Shown piece after piece: positions 34,346-45,161 of a DNA stretch of 64,000 nt (within the stretch, counting starts at the first letter, position 1; every line of letters begins with the position of its first letter). The translations under genes were made by a program, and so were the position numbers. The stretch comes from Pantanalinema rosaneae (GTDB taxonomy: Bacteria > Cyanobacteriota > Cyanobacteriia > Leptolyngbyales > Leptolyngbyaceae): assembly GCF_050753385.1 (NCBI RefSeq), contig NZ_JBLZFZ010000028.1, positions 26,076 to 90,075 of the forward strand, given 5' to 3'. Under the pieces are notes generated by a model. The model searched no databases, had not been told where the DNA came from, and saw nothing but the letters and a program-made list of their open reading frames with translations.

Positions 34346-37300
34346 TAATGTAGGTAACACTCTGAGCCAGGCTCAGGGAATTGTCCTGGGTTCTGTCGCC
34401 AAGACATTTACAGATTCCGTTGAGTTCGACGATAACGACTATTACCGCTTCACGCTGAATAGTCGTAGCAGCTTTAATTTGGCACTTACCGGGTTAAGTG
34501 CCAATGCCGATGTCCAGGTGTTGAATAGCTCAGGAGCGATCGTCACTGATTCAGATAACATCGCTCTGTCTTCCGCCAATGGAGGTACGCTTCCAGAGAT
34601 CATTAATACAGTGCTGGATCCGGGCACATACTATATCCGAGTATTTCCAGGGCCTCCTGTTAATCCAGCCGATCCAGCGAATACGACTCCCAGCACGAAC
34701 TACTCATTGAATGTGCTGGCAGATAACGGTAGTCGTACTGATATCCTTTGGCGTGACTATGCTACGGGACAGAACTTTATCTGGCGGATGAATAACACTA
34801 GTCTGCTATCCACAGATTCTTTACTGACGGTTACAGGAGGTTTGACTTGGCGAATTGGCGGTGCCGCTGATTTTAACAACGATGGTGTTTCAGACATTGT
34901 CTGGCGGAACCAGCAAGATGGGAGAGAGGGCGTATGGCTAATGAGCGGCACTGTTGCTGCTTCTTATGCTCCCTTACTGACCTATAACGATCCCCGTTGG
35001 GAAATTCGGGGCGTAGGAGACTTTAACCAGGATGGTCACCCCGACCTGGTGTGGCGTAGCCGCAGTCAAGGGATTACAGGAATTTGGTTACTCAATGGGC
35101 TCAATCTGATCTCATCTGTCGTTCTGCCCGCTTTAGGTAGTAGTTGGGATCTGCAAGGAGTGGGTGATTTGAATGGCGACAACCGCCCGGATCTGCTCTG
35201 GCGTAGCGGTCTGAACAATGCCGTCTGGTTCATGAATGGCACCAATTTAGTGAGTTCTGCTTCGTTGGTCAGCGAGGAGATCCTGACCAAGCAGATGCAA
35301 GGCACAGGAGATTTTAACGGCGATGGGCTAACGGATATCCTGTGGCGAGATTTTGCAACTGGAGCCAATGAAGTCTGGTTAATGAATGGCATTTTGCGAT
35401 CGGCTATTGTGCAGCTACCTACCCTGGTGGGGACTGAGACTACCAGCATCGCACCCTATCAACGCAATGTTCCGATCGTCAGGCGTGATATAGCCGGAAA
35501 TACCCGTGCATCTGCGCTCCAGATTGGACCCTTAAATGGCAATGGCATTTACCAAGACAGTGTGGATGCTGCCACGGATGCCAATGATTATTATCAGTTC
35601 TCGTTGGGTAGCCGGACGAGCTTGAACTTAGCGTTGACGGGTCCTAATGCTGGGCCGCTCAATAGCAACCTGGATGTGCAAATTACTGATTCCTTTGGCA
35701 CAATTGTTTTTCAATCGGCACAGGGAGGCACGTCGCCGGAGTCCATTGTTGGCGATCTTGACCCCGGAACCTATTACATTCGGGTGTTTGCTCAAGCGGG
35801 TAACAGTTTATATCAACTGAGCTTGCAGGCAAATAATCAACCGCGCTTGGCGACCAATGTCCCTCTCACGCTCAGTGAAGGAACGAGTGCAACGATCGCC
35901 AGTACCTTGCTATTGGTGACGGATGAGAATAATCCACCTGAGCAAGTCAGATACACGCTGGTCACCCCACCTGATTTAGCGATCGGGAGTCTGAGCTTAA
36001 ACGGGGCAGCCATTACCACGGGTAACACCTTCAGTCAGGCAGATATTAATGCGGGCAGGCTGACCTATCAGCAGAATGGCAGCGAGACACTGACCGATAA
36101 CTTTGTGTTTTCAGTGTCCGATGGGCAAGGAGGAGCGATCGCGGCAACGAGCTTCTCCATTCGAGTGATTCCGGTGAATGATGCTCCAGTGTTGCTGACG
36201 AATCTGGGTGTAACGCTCAGTGAAGGGGCAACGGCCGTGATTGCCAATACGCTGTTGCTGGCGAGTGATGTGGATAACCCGCCTGTACAACTAATTTATA
36301 GTCTGACGAATTTGCCGGCTAATGGAACGCTCTCGCTCAATAGTGTAGCCATCACAGCGGGGCAAACCTTTACCCAGGCAGCCATTGATAGTGGAGCCCT
36401 CAGCTATCGCCACAATGGGAGTGAAACGCTCAGTGATAGTTTTACGTTTGCGGTGGTAGACGCTGGCGGTTTGGGAACGACCCCACCGACCCAGGTCTTT
36501 AGTATTACCGTGACTCCGGTGAATGATCCGCCAGTCCTGGTGACGAATGCGGCGTTAACCATCAATCAAGATGCAACAGTCCCCCTCACCTCCACTCTCT
36601 TACGAGCCACGGATGCTGAGTTTTTGACGTTGCCGGATCAAATTGTTTACACGATCGTCACAGCCCCACAAAACGGTAGCCTGTTCCGCAACAATACGGT
36701 AACGACCAGCTTTACCCAGGCCGATCTGGACAATGGGCGGGTTTCCTACGACCACAATGGCACCAATACTAATAGCGACAGTTTTACCTTTACGATTTCG
36801 GATGGGGTCAATACCGTCACCCCGGCATCGACCTTTAACATTACGGTGACTCGCGCCAACTTCCCACCTGTTTTAACCTCAAACACAGGGTTGACCCTGG
36901 CAGAAGGGGCAACCACCACAATTGGTGCGGGACAATTGCAGGTGACGGATCCAGATACGGCAACGCCGCAATTAGTCTATACGCTGGGTTCTCTGCCAGT
37001 AAATGGACAAGTCAAACGCTTGGGTACAGCGCTCACGGCAGGGCAAACCTTTAGCCAGGACGATATTGATCAGGGGCGGATCGAGTACCAGCAAAATGGC
37101 AGTGAAACGCTGACCGATCTGTTTACCTTCACGGTGTCGGATGGTGTGGGTGGTAGTATTGCCAGCCAAACCTTTAGCATCAACATTACTCCGGTTAATG
37201 ATGCTCCGATCCTGTTAAGCAGTACGGGTCTAACCGTGTCGGAAGGCAGTGTGGCAGATATTACCAATGCCCTGCTACTGTCTAGTGATCCAGATAACCT

Positions 37301-40300
37301 GGCTTCCCAGATTACCTATACGATCGCAACTCCACCCAGCAATGGCACGCTTCTGTTGTCGGGGACAGCAACGAGCAGCTTTACCCAGGCGGATGTTAAT
37401 GGTGGCAATTTACGCTATTTGCAGAATGGCAGTGAGGCGACCGCCGACAGCTTTACCTTTAATGTCAGTGATGGCACGACGAGTGCGATCGGCACTGGGA
37501 CGTTCAATATTGCGGTCATCCCTGTCAATGATCCTCCCGGTCTGGCACAAAATACCAGCCTCACCTTAAGTGAAGGGGCAGCTTCTGCGATCACAGATAG
37601 TGTCCTGCTGATTACTGATAACGATGGGCCGGGACCGATTACCTACACGGTGGGAACGGCACCCCTTAATGGCATCTTGCGCCGGGGAACGACGACTCTG
37701 AGTGCAGGCTTAACCTTTACCCAGGTTGATGTCACGAGTGGTCAGCTCACCTACACGCACAATGGCAGTGAAACGACCCTTGATAGCTTTACCTTTACGG
37801 CATCAGATGGGTCTACCGGAACGATTCCGTTAGCTACATTTAACATCGCGGTCACGCCAGTCAATGATGTGCCAGTGTTGCTCTCGAACGCAGGTGTGAC
37901 CCTGGATGAAGGCGGTGTGATTGACATTACGAGTAGTTTACTGCGCGTCAGTGATGGAGATAATCCACCCTTATCTAGTCTGGTTTATACCGTGACTCCG
38001 CCGAGTAACGGTACGCTGCTGTTAGCCGGAGCACCGGTAACTAGCTTCACCCAGGCGGATATCAATAGTGGTCAACTGCGTTACCAACATAATGGCAGCG
38101 AAACGATCGCGGATAACTTTGTCTTCACAGTCAGTGATGGTCAGGGTGGCACGATCGCGGCGAATACCTTCAATATCGTGATTAACCCAGTCAATGATGC
38201 GCCAGGGGTGGCGGTTAATACTGGTATTGGTCTGCTGGAAGGATCGGCAGGAAATGTTATTAACAACACGGTGCTATCGATCACTGATAATGACGGACCA
38301 GGACCCATTGTTTATACCTTAGGAACTGGACCGGCTCGCGGCGTGTTGACTCGCAGCGGTGTGACGCTGTCTGCCGGACAAACCTTTACTCAGGCAGACT
38401 TGACAGCTAGTTTGATTGCGTATAGTCACGATGGGTCTGAAACGACCAGTGATACCTTTACCTTCACAGCCTCCGATAGCTCTACGGGTGTCGTGCCACT
38501 GCGTACCTTTAGTCTGACGGTCTTCCCCACCAATGATGCGCCGGTGATCACGGTTCCTGCTGCTCAAACGGTGAATGAAGATGTGCCGCTCGTCTTTACA
38601 GGCAACACCCGAATTAGTATTAGTGATGCCGATGCTGGCAGTGCCCTGATCACCGTGAATGTCTCGGCGGTGGGTGGCACCATTAGCCTGGGTTCAACGG
38701 GTGGTCTTACCGTGAATGGCAACAACACCGGCTTTGTCAATCTGCGAGGATCGTTGGCTGCCATTAATACGGCATTAAATAACCTGACCTACCGGGGAAC
38801 TCCCAACTTTAATGGCACTGGTAGTATCACGGTCTTCGTAACCGACGAGGGTAATACTGGGGCTGGAGGTGAACAGACGAATACACGGACGATCGACGTT
38901 AATGTGCTACCGATCAATGATGCACCGACGTTAACCATTACTCCGACAACGGTAACTGTCCTGGAAGATACCCCACTGAATTTGACTGGAATCACTGTCA
39001 CAGATGTTGATTCTGGGACTAATGCCGTTCGAGTCTCCGTAGTCGCTGGACGAGGCACTCTGACTGTAGGTAATGCCGGGGGGGTCACGTTTGTTGACGA
39101 TACGGTGAATAACGCCAGCACAATTGTGTTTGAGGGCGTGATTGCCGACATTCAAACGGCGTTGTCTAGCTTGGCATATCAGGGTAATCCCGATGTCAAT
39201 GGTACAGATACGATTACAATTCAGGTCAATGACCAGGGCGCAACGGGCGCTCCGGGACCGTTATCGGTCACTCGTTCCTTGACGGTGAATGTCACGCCGG
39301 TCAACGATCGCCCCACGTTCACAGGTGGTAGCAATGTGGTGATCAATGAGGACGCTGGAGCTCAGACGATCGCGGGTTGGGCAACCAATATTTTGCGTGG
39401 ACCCGCCACCGCTACGGATGAAGTGACACAGACCGTGACCTTTAATGTCACAACCGACAATGCGGCTCTGTTCTCTACTGCGCCAACGGTTGATTCGGCA
39501 ACTGGTAATCTGATCTTCACTGCTGCGCCCAATGCCAACGGGACGGCAAATGTCACCGTCACCTTACGGGATAACGGTGGGACTGCCAACGGTGGGGTAG
39601 ATACCTCAACGCCGTATGTGTTCACGATCGTCGTGAATCCCGTCAATGACGCGCCGACCTTTACTCCAGGGTCAAACACCCTGACAATTCTGGAGGATGC
39701 CGGTCCACAAACCGTGAACTGGGCGACGGCAATTTCGGCAGGCCCACCGAATGAAGCGACCCAAACCCTCAGCTTCAATGTGGCAAGTAGCAATCCGTCC
39801 TTGTTTACGGTAGCTCCGACTATCTCCCCGACGGGTGTGTTGACCTACACAACAGCGCCGAATGCCAATGGTGTAGCTGTTGTGACGGTGACCCTACAGG
39901 ATAGTGGTGGCACAGAAAATGGTGGTGTGGATACTTCATCGCCGCCACGAATCTTCACGATTAATGTCACGCCAGTCAATGATGCGCCTACCCTAACGGT
40001 TCCGGGAGCGCAGACGGTCGATGAGGATACCAACCTGACGATTACTGGCGTTAGTGTCACAGATATTGACGCAGGTACGAGTCCGATTCGGGTCAACCTG
40101 ACCGTGACCAATGGTGTTCTGAATGTCAGTTCTCTCCCAGGTCTGACGATTACGGGCAACAATAGCCGAATTGTCTCGATTACAGGTTCGGTTGACAATG
40201 TGAATACGGCATTGGGCAACTTCAACTATCTCGGCAATGCCAACTTCAATGGAACCGATACCCTGACGATCGTTGCCAATGACAACGGGAATACCGGGAA

Positions 40301-42503
40301 TGGTGGAGCGCTGACGGCAACCCAGACGATCGGCATTACGGTCAACGCCATTAACGATGCGCCCTTGCTGACGGTTCCTACTAGCTTGACTGTGGCTGAG
40401 GATACCAACCTGACACTCTCGGGCATTACGATTACCGATGTTGATTCAGGGGCATCAACGATCGAAATTGCGCTCACGGCAACGCAGGGAACGATCACGC
40501 TAGGAACGGTACCTCCAGGGGTAGCTGTTTCCGATAATGGCACAAGTAATGTGACGTTAATTGGGACGCTGACAGATCTGCGAACGGCTCTGGCAAATTC
40601 AACTCTTCGCTATCTGGGCAATCCTGATTACAACGGTGCCGATATCATTACTGTGACCGTGAATGACAGAGGCAATACAGGTTTTGGTGGACCACTGACC
40701 GTCACTCGCGATATTAATGTCACGGTGACTCCAGTGAATGATCCGCCTACCCTGACATTACCTGGGGCACAAACGGTGAGCGAGGATACCGATCTGGTGC
40801 TGACTGGCATCAACGGCATCGCCCTGACGGATGTGGATTCTGGCACTAGCCCAATTCGCGTCTCGATCGGGGTTACAAGTGGAACGCTGATCCTGGCTTC
40901 TACAAATGGCATCACCTTTGTCAGTGGCTCGAACAACAATCGGACTGCCACCTTTACCGGCACCGTGGAAGATGTCCGGGCAGCGTTGGGTACGCTCACC
41001 TATCGACCAAACGCCAATTACAACGGGGCGGATACCCTGACTGTCTCGATTAATGATCAGGGGAATACTGGGGCTGGATTGGCTGGAACCGCGAGCGGTA
41101 CAGTGGCTATTTCAGTGACGGCTGTCAACGATCCCCCGGTGCTAGTGACGAACACTGCCCTAACGGTGAGTGAAGGCGCTCCACCTCGCACTATTAGCAA
41201 TAGCCTGCTCAGAACCACGGATGTTGACAACACGAATGTCCAACTGGTCTACACCCTGGTCACTGCCCCGAATCCAGTGAATGGAACCTTGCTGCTGAAT
41301 AGTACTGTCTTGAGTGCGGGTCAAACCTTTACTCAGGATGATATCAACAACAGCCGGATTGCCTATGCTCACAGTGGTAGCGAAAATCCGACGGATAGCT
41401 TTGTCTTCCGCGTGTCTGATGGCAATGTGACGTTACCGGATGCCACCTTCAGTATTGTGGTGAACCCGATTAACGACATTCCCGTTGTGATCAACAATCT
41501 GCCATTGACGCTGAGTGAGGGGGCAACCAGCACGATCGCCAATACGGTTCTGCGGGTGACTGATCCAGATAACACAACCGCTCAACTGCGGTATACGCTG
41601 ACGAATACACCGACCAGTGGTAACTTACGGTTGAATGGTACTAATCTGACGGCAAATCAGACCTTTACCCAGGCAGATGTGGATGCTGGACGAATTTCCT
41701 ACCGCCACAATGGTAGTGAAACGACCAGTGATAGCTTCGTCTTTAATGTGTCGGATGGTGCCGGAGGTAGCACAGGCACTCGCGTCTTTAATATCTCGGT
41801 CACGCCAGTCAATGATGCGCCGGTAGTGCTGTCCAATGGTCCACTCACCATTAATGAAGGGGCGATTACCACAATTACCAACAGCATCCTCAGAACCTCG
41901 GATCCCGATAACTTAACCTCGGCGATTCGCTACACGCTGCCCACGGCTCCAGTCTTTGGCACCCTGAGACGGTCAGGGGTGGTTCTCAGTGCGAACGATG
42001 TCTTTAGCCAACAGGACATTGATAATGGCTTGATTACCTATCAGCACAATGGCAGCGAAGACCTCAGCGATGTCTTTGTCTTCCAGGTGTCGGATGGGAT
42101 TGCTCCTGCCATTAACCGCATCTTCAATATCACGGTGAACCCAGTCAATGATGCGCCCGTGCTAGTGAATAATACAGGGATTAGTCTGGATGCTAGCACC
42201 GTTTCGGTAACGGAAATCAACAATAGTCAGTTGCTGGTGACCGATGTGGATAACACAACCGCGCAACTGGTCTATACCGTCAGGTCGCTACCATCAGCCG
42301 GAACGTTACGACGGAACGGAGGAGTCTTGAATGTGGGTCAAACCTTCACACAAGCCGATATAGATGCAGGGATCATTACCTATGACTATCCCGGCTTTGG
42401 TGGGTCTGATACCAACTTCCAGTTCGAGGTATCCGATGGTGGCCCAGGTGGAACATTATCGATCGCCTTCTTCGATATCTCCTTCTTCTTCTCAGATAGC
42501 TGA
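34338..42503 (+). CDS. giant exoprotein with tandem cadherin/CSPG-like repeats
   Basis: This is a protein of about 2720 residues. I use the ATG at 34338 with GGTGAT upstream; a GTG at 34326 is also possible. Order: a PPC domain (about 10-130); five beta-propeller-like repeats of about 48 residues with DFNxDGxxDIxWR (about 135-370); a second PPC domain (about 385-500); then 19 tandem repeats of about 90-120 residues, most joined by a P(V/I)NDAP-type hinge. Types run A x8, B x2, C x2, B x3, A x4. Type A matches the Cadherin_3/CSPG repeat (SEGxxxxI, TFTQADI, YxHNGSET, DSFTFxVSDG). No GGxGxD RTX nonapeptides are seen. The hydrophobic, acidic tail (FFDISFFFSDS) suits a type I secretion signal. It is probably an adhesin or matrix protein. 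Confidence 0.88.
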   Translation: MPDNVGNTLSQAQGIVLGSVAKTFTDSVEFDDNDYYRFTLNSRSSFNLALTGLSANADVQVLNSSGAIVTDSDNIALSSANGGTLPEIINTVLDPGTYYIRVFPGPPVNPADPANTTPSTNYSLNVLADNGSRTDILWRDYATGQNFIWRMNNTSLLSTDSLLTVTGGLTWRIGGAADFNNDGVSDIVWRNQQDGREGVWLMSGTVAASYAPLLTYNDPRWEIRGVGDFNQDGHPDLVWRSRSQGITGIWLLNGLNLISSVVLPALGSSWDLQGVGDLNGDNRPDLLWRSGLNNAVWFMNGTNLVSSASLVSEEILTKQMQGTGDFNGDGLTDILWRDFATGANEVWLMNGILRSAIVQLPTLVGTETTSIAPYQRNVPIVRRDIAGNTRASALQIGPLNGNGIYQDSVDAATDANDYYQFSLGSRTSLNLALTGPNAGPLNSNLDVQITDSFGTIVFQSAQGGTSPESIVGDLDPGTYYIRVFAQAGNSLYQLSLQANNQPRLATNVPLTLSEGTSATIASTLLLVTDENNPPEQVRYTLVTPPDLAIGSLSLNGAAITTGNTFSQADINAGRLTYQQNGSETLTDNFVFSVSDGQGGAIAATSFSIRVIPVNDAPVLLTNLGVTLSEGATAVIANTLLLASDVDNPPVQLIYSLTNLPANGTLSLNSVAITAGQTFTQAAIDSGALSYRHNGSETLSDSFTFAVVDAGGLGTTPPTQVFSITVTPVNDPPVLVTNAALTINQDATVPLTSTLLRATDAEFLTLPDQIVYTIVTAPQNGSLFRNNTVTTSFTQADLDNGRVSYDHNGTNTNSDSFTFTISDGVNTVTPASTFNITVTRANFPPVLTSNTGLTLAEGATTTIGAGQLQVTDPDTATPQLVYTLGSLPVNGQVKRLGTALTAGQTFSQDDIDQGRIEYQQNGSETLTDLFTFTVSDGVGGSIASQTFSINITPVNDAPILLSSTGLTVSEGSVADITNALLLSSDPDNLASQITYTIATPPSNGTLLLSGTATSSFTQADVNGGNLRYLQNGSEATADSFTFNVSDGTTSAIGTGTFNIAVIPVNDPPGLAQNTSLTLSEGAASAITDSVLLITDNDGPGPITYTVGTAPLNGILRRGTTTLSAGLTFTQVDVTSGQLTYTHNGSETTLDSFTFTASDGSTGTIPLATFNIAVTPVNDVPVLLSNAGVTLDEGGVIDITSSLLRVSDGDNPPLSSLVYTVTPPSNGTLLLAGAPVTSFTQADINSGQLRYQHNGSETIADNFVFTVSDGQGGTIAANTFNIVINPVNDAPGVAVNTGIGLLEGSAGNVINNTVLSITDNDGPGPIVYTLGTGPARGVLTRSGVTLSAGQTFTQADLTASLIAYSHDGSETTSDTFTFTASDSSTGVVPLRTFSLTVFPTNDAPVITVPAAQTVNEDVPLVFTGNTRISISDADAGSALITVNVSAVGGTISLGSTGGLTVNGNNTGFVNLRGSLAAINTALNNLTYRGTPNFNGTGSITVFVTDEGNTGAGGEQTNTRTIDVNVLPINDAPTLTITPTTVTVLEDTPLNLTGITVTDVDSGTNAVRVSVVAGRGTLTVGNAGGVTFVDDTVNNASTIVFEGVIADIQTALSSLAYQGNPDVNGTDTITIQVNDQGATGAPGPLSVTRSLTVNVTPVNDRPTFTGGSNVVINEDAGAQTIAGWATNILRGPATATDEVTQTVTFNVTTDNAALFSTAPTVDSATGNLIFTAAPNANGTANVTVTLRDNGGTANGGVDTSTPYVFTIVVNPVNDAPTFTPGSNTLTILEDAGPQTVNWATAISAGPPNEATQTLSFNVASSNPSLFTVAPTISPTGVLTYTTAPNANGVAVVTVTLQDSGGTENGGVDTSSPPRIFTINVTPVNDAPTLTVPGAQTVDEDTNLTITGVSVTDIDAGTSPIRVNLTVTNGVLNVSSLPGLTITGNNSRIVSITGSVDNVNTALGNFNYLGNANFNGTDTLTIVANDNGNTGNGGALTATQTIGITVNAINDAPLLTVPTSLTVAEDTNLTLSGITITDVDSGASTIEIALTATQGTITLGTVPPGVAVSDNGTSNVTLIGTLTDLRTALANSTLRYLGNPDYNGADIITVTVNDRGNTGFGGPLTVTRDINVTVTPVNDPPTLTLPGAQTVSEDTDLVLTGINGIALTDVDSGTSPIRVSIGVTSGTLILASTNGITFVSGSNNNRTATFTGTVEDVRAALGTLTYRPNANYNGADTLTVSINDQGNTGAGLAGTASGTVAISVTAVNDPPVLVTNTALTVSEGAPPRTISNSLLRTTDVDNTNVQLVYTLVTAPNPVNGTLLLNSTVLSAGQTFTQDDINNSRIAYAHSGSENPTDSFVFRVSDGNVTLPDATFSIVVNPINDIPVVINNLPLTLSEGATSTIANTVLRVTDPDNTTAQLRYTLTNTPTSGNLRLNGTNLTANQTFTQADVDAGRISYRHNGSETTSDSFVFNVSDGAGGSTGTRVFNISVTPVNDAPVVLSNGPLTINEGAITTITNSILRTSDPDNLTSAIRYTLPTAPVFGTLRRSGVVLSANDVFSQQDIDNGLITYQHNGSEDLSDVFVFQVSDGIAPAINRIFNITVNPVNDAPVLVNNTGISLDASTVSVTEINNSQLLVTDVDNTTAQLVYTVRSLPSAGTLRRNGGVLNVGQTFTQADIDAGIITYDYPGFGGSDTNFQFEVSDGGPGGTLSIAFFDISFFFSDS

Positions 42504-43068
42504 TGGGCTGAAGGTTGCTCAACGCTGCGGCTAGCTAGATCTGATTAACTAGCGCAGGCGCAGGCTTCTAGGATAAATCCCCTATCTGACTGGATCATTT
42601 GATCTGAACAGATGGGGGATTTTTGTCGCGATCGCGGTCACAATTACCAGCTAGATTTTCATCCTTTAGATTAAAAAATAATCCTCATCCGTGGATAGAA
42701 CCGGCTCGATTCAGTGATCTGATTAGGGGCATCTGGCGGGAATGAAGCGCGATCGATACCCCGATGCGAGCTGTATAAATTGAAGCAGCATGAATGATAT
42801 TGCATCTGCCTGATGACAGAATTACCCTAACTTCAGAAACCTGGTTTAAGCTCTTTAAAGGAAGTTTTCAAGCTTGCTTTAAAGCAGCCATTTAATGGCT
42901 TAATTTCAATGTCATTTGATTAAGACCATCTGAAAGCCTGACGTTGATAGCCATTAGAAGGGTAAAGTCATGAAAGGGTAATGACAAAAGCTACCAACTT
43001 TTAGCGGTTAAATCTGTGGTGTGTGTTGATCAAGCATCTCCAGTTGCGAGTGGAGGAGGAGTTGAGAA
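42504..43068. other. 565-base gap before the porin gene
   Basis: This contains the terminator at 42575-42624 and the porin promoter region. A strong GGAGGAG ribosome site lies at 43052-43058. The AT-rich part near 42890 has GCCATTTAATGGC, a short palindrome. No gene recognised. Confidence 0.5.
42575..42624 (+). terminator. terminator after the giant exoprotein gene
   Basis: AAATCCCCTATCTG pairs with CAGATGGGGGATTT with one G-T wobble, followed by a T-run, about 70 bases after the stop. Confidence 0.88.
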
Positions 43069-44841
43069 ATGAAAAAGATCTTTACGATCGCCGAAACCCT
43101 AGTTTCCCCAGTGCTAGTATCAGCCACGCTGGGGCTGTTGATGGCAGATCCAGTCCTGGCAGGATTGCCCAGTAGTCCATCCCCGCTGTCGTCTGATGAG
43201 GCGCAATCCTCTGAGATTTTAGCGGCTCCGATTGACGAACAGGTGCTTGCGGATAGCCACTTGATCGAAGAGATCAACTCAGTCGCGAATTTGGAAACGT
43301 CAGCCGATGCCAATGCCCCAACGGATGGCATGGAGCAGATAACGTCGGTATCCCAGTTAACTGATGTTCGCCCGACGGATTGGGCGTTCCAGGCATTGCA
43401 ATCTCTGGTGGAACGGTATGGTTGTATCGTCGGCTATCCCGATCGCACCTTCCGGGGCAATCGAGCCATCACCCGCTATGAGTTTGCCGCTGGTCTAAAT
43501 TCCTGTATGGATAAAATTCAGGAACTGATTGCTGCTGGTACGGCGGATTTGGTCAGAAAAGAAGACCTGGATCGGCTGAATCGTCTGATTAACGAGTTTG
43601 GGGATGATCTCGCTGTTATTCGTCGTCGCATTGATAATCTGGATGCCAAGACGGCGATCTTAGAGAGACAGCAATTTTCTACGACAACAAAACTATTTGG
43701 GCAGGCGATCGTTGGCTTTCAGGGACGCAATAGTGCCGAAGTGGAATTGGCAGGAATCCCGTTTGATGATGATTCCAACCAACTAAACGTGATTTCCAAT
43801 GTGCAACTGAGCTTGTTCACCCAGTTTTCGGAGCGCAGTCTCTTATTTACCGGGTTACAGGCTGGCAGTGGCAGAAGCTTTGGCAATCAACTGTTAACCA
43901 ATGATGTGCTATTGGGATACGAATCAGACACGCGGGGTGAGGTGCAACTGAGTGACCTGACCTATCGGCAATTGGTGGGCAATAATTTAGCGCTGGTCGC
44001 TGGGGCCCTGGGGGTGAACATGGTCAACGTGTTCCGGGGCCCGAACCGAATTGAGAGTGCCGGTCAGGGGCCTCTATCGCGCTTTGCCCAACGCAACCCC
44101 ATTCTGAATATTGGTGGTGATGGGGCTGGGGCTGGGTTTGACTGGCAAATTAATGACTGGATATCTTTACAAGGTGTGTATACCGCTAACCGTCCCAATC
44201 TGCCGAACGATGGGCTATTTGGTGGAGAAAATGGGTCGCGGACTGTGGGGGCGCAGTTAACCCTGGCTCCGACCAATAGCATAGATATTGCGCTGCACTA
44301 TGCCAACTCCTACTCACCTTCTGGCTTTTTAGGAACCAGTGTGGGCGATGATCAGTTAGCGTTGCCCAACCCCTTCAAGTTTCCCGAAATTCGGGCACCC
44401 CTGATGACGAATGCGTTTGGCGCTACCCTGGCATGGCGCGTTTCACCTCGGTTTACGGTTGGCGGCTGGGCTGGCTACACGACTTCTGATCTGAAGGGAT
44501 TTTCGGGCAGTGTGGAAACCCTGAACTGGATGGCGTTTCTGAACTTTCCCGATCTGCTGCTACCCGGTAATTTAGGAGCGATCTATGTGGGTCAGCCGCC
44601 GCGCATTATCAGTAGCGATTTGCCGATCGGCAGAAATGTGCCTGATTTTGTCAACGAAGGTGGAGTTGGGGACGAGGGTGGACAAAAGAATGTCACTACC
44701 CATGTCGAAGCGTTTTATCGGTTTAATGTCTCCGATAACATTAGCCTGACACCGGGGGTAATTTTCATCTTTAATCCCCGACATAATAACGATAACGACA
44801 TGATCACGATCGGGATTCTACGGACAACATTTACCTTCTAA
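43069..44841 (+). CDS. SLH-domain OprB-type outer membrane porin
   Basis: This 590-residue protein has a signal peptide (MKKIFTIAETLVSPVLVS, about 1-31), an SLH domain (about 98-145: VRPTDWAFQALQSLVERYG, GYPDRTFRG, ITRYEFA), a coiled coil (about 155-205, LDRLNRLINEFGDDLA) and a beta-barrel region of the OprB type (about 205-590). This is the typical cyanobacterial major porin (SomA/SomB family), anchored to the wall by SLH and proposed to move small solutes; some members are called iron uptake porins. It has its own ribosome site and is not in an operon with the exoprotein, because a terminator separates them. Confidence 0.93.
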   Translation: MKKIFTIAETLVSPVLVSATLGLLMADPVLAGLPSSPSPLSSDEAQSSEILAAPIDEQVLADSHLIEEINSVANLETSADANAPTDGMEQITSVSQLTDVRPTDWAFQALQSLVERYGCIVGYPDRTFRGNRAITRYEFAAGLNSCMDKIQELIAAGTADLVRKEDLDRLNRLINEFGDDLAVIRRRIDNLDAKTAILERQQFSTTTKLFGQAIVGFQGRNSAEVELAGIPFDDDSNQLNVISNVQLSLFTQFSERSLLFTGLQAGSGRSFGNQLLTNDVLLGYESDTRGEVQLSDLTYRQLVGNNLALVAGALGVNMVNVFRGPNRIESAGQGPLSRFAQRNPILNIGGDGAGAGFDWQINDWISLQGVYTANRPNLPNDGLFGGENGSRTVGAQLTLAPTNSIDIALHYANSYSPSGFLGTSVGDDQLALPNPFKFPEIRAPLMTNAFGATLAWRVSPRFTVGGWAGYTTSDLKGFSGSVETLNWMAFLNFPDLLLPGNLGAIYVGQPPRIISSDLPIGRNVPDFVNEGGVGDEGGQKNVTTHVEAFYRFNVSDNISLTPGVIFIFNPRHNNDNDMITIGILRTTFTF

Positions 44842-45161
44842 CGGTAGGATTTTTAACTCACTATTCCCTGCTAAGAATCACGATTGAATAGGGAACGCTA
44901 GTTGATGTCACAGAACACCATGATGGGCAAAACTTTATCTGAGGTCGGGAACTTTCTCCGGAACACAGCGTTCAACTAACACTACGGATAAAAGTTAGTA
45001 TTCGTATTTACCGATCTCAGGTTGCCATTTTGCACTCTACTGGTTGATTCTTCGGTGATCCGGAAGCAATCTGTACCAATTTAGTTAGTACCCTGTTGAT
45101 TTCCTGTTTGTGGATCGTTGGTTGATCCATTGTCCATTCACCTTCGTAGAGGATTTCTGCT
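44842..45161. other. 320-base gap before the Thr-Gly repeat gene
   Basis: No coding region supported. GAGG about 10-14 bases before the GTG at 45162 is the ribosome site of the next gene. No clear terminator for the porin was found. Confidence 0.5.

Noticed and set aside
34442..42223. Many antisense open frames of 60-145 codons across the giant exoprotein gene
   Set aside because: They follow the repeats on the other strand, have no ribosome sites, and repeat the same translated pattern; they are shadows of the repeat coding.
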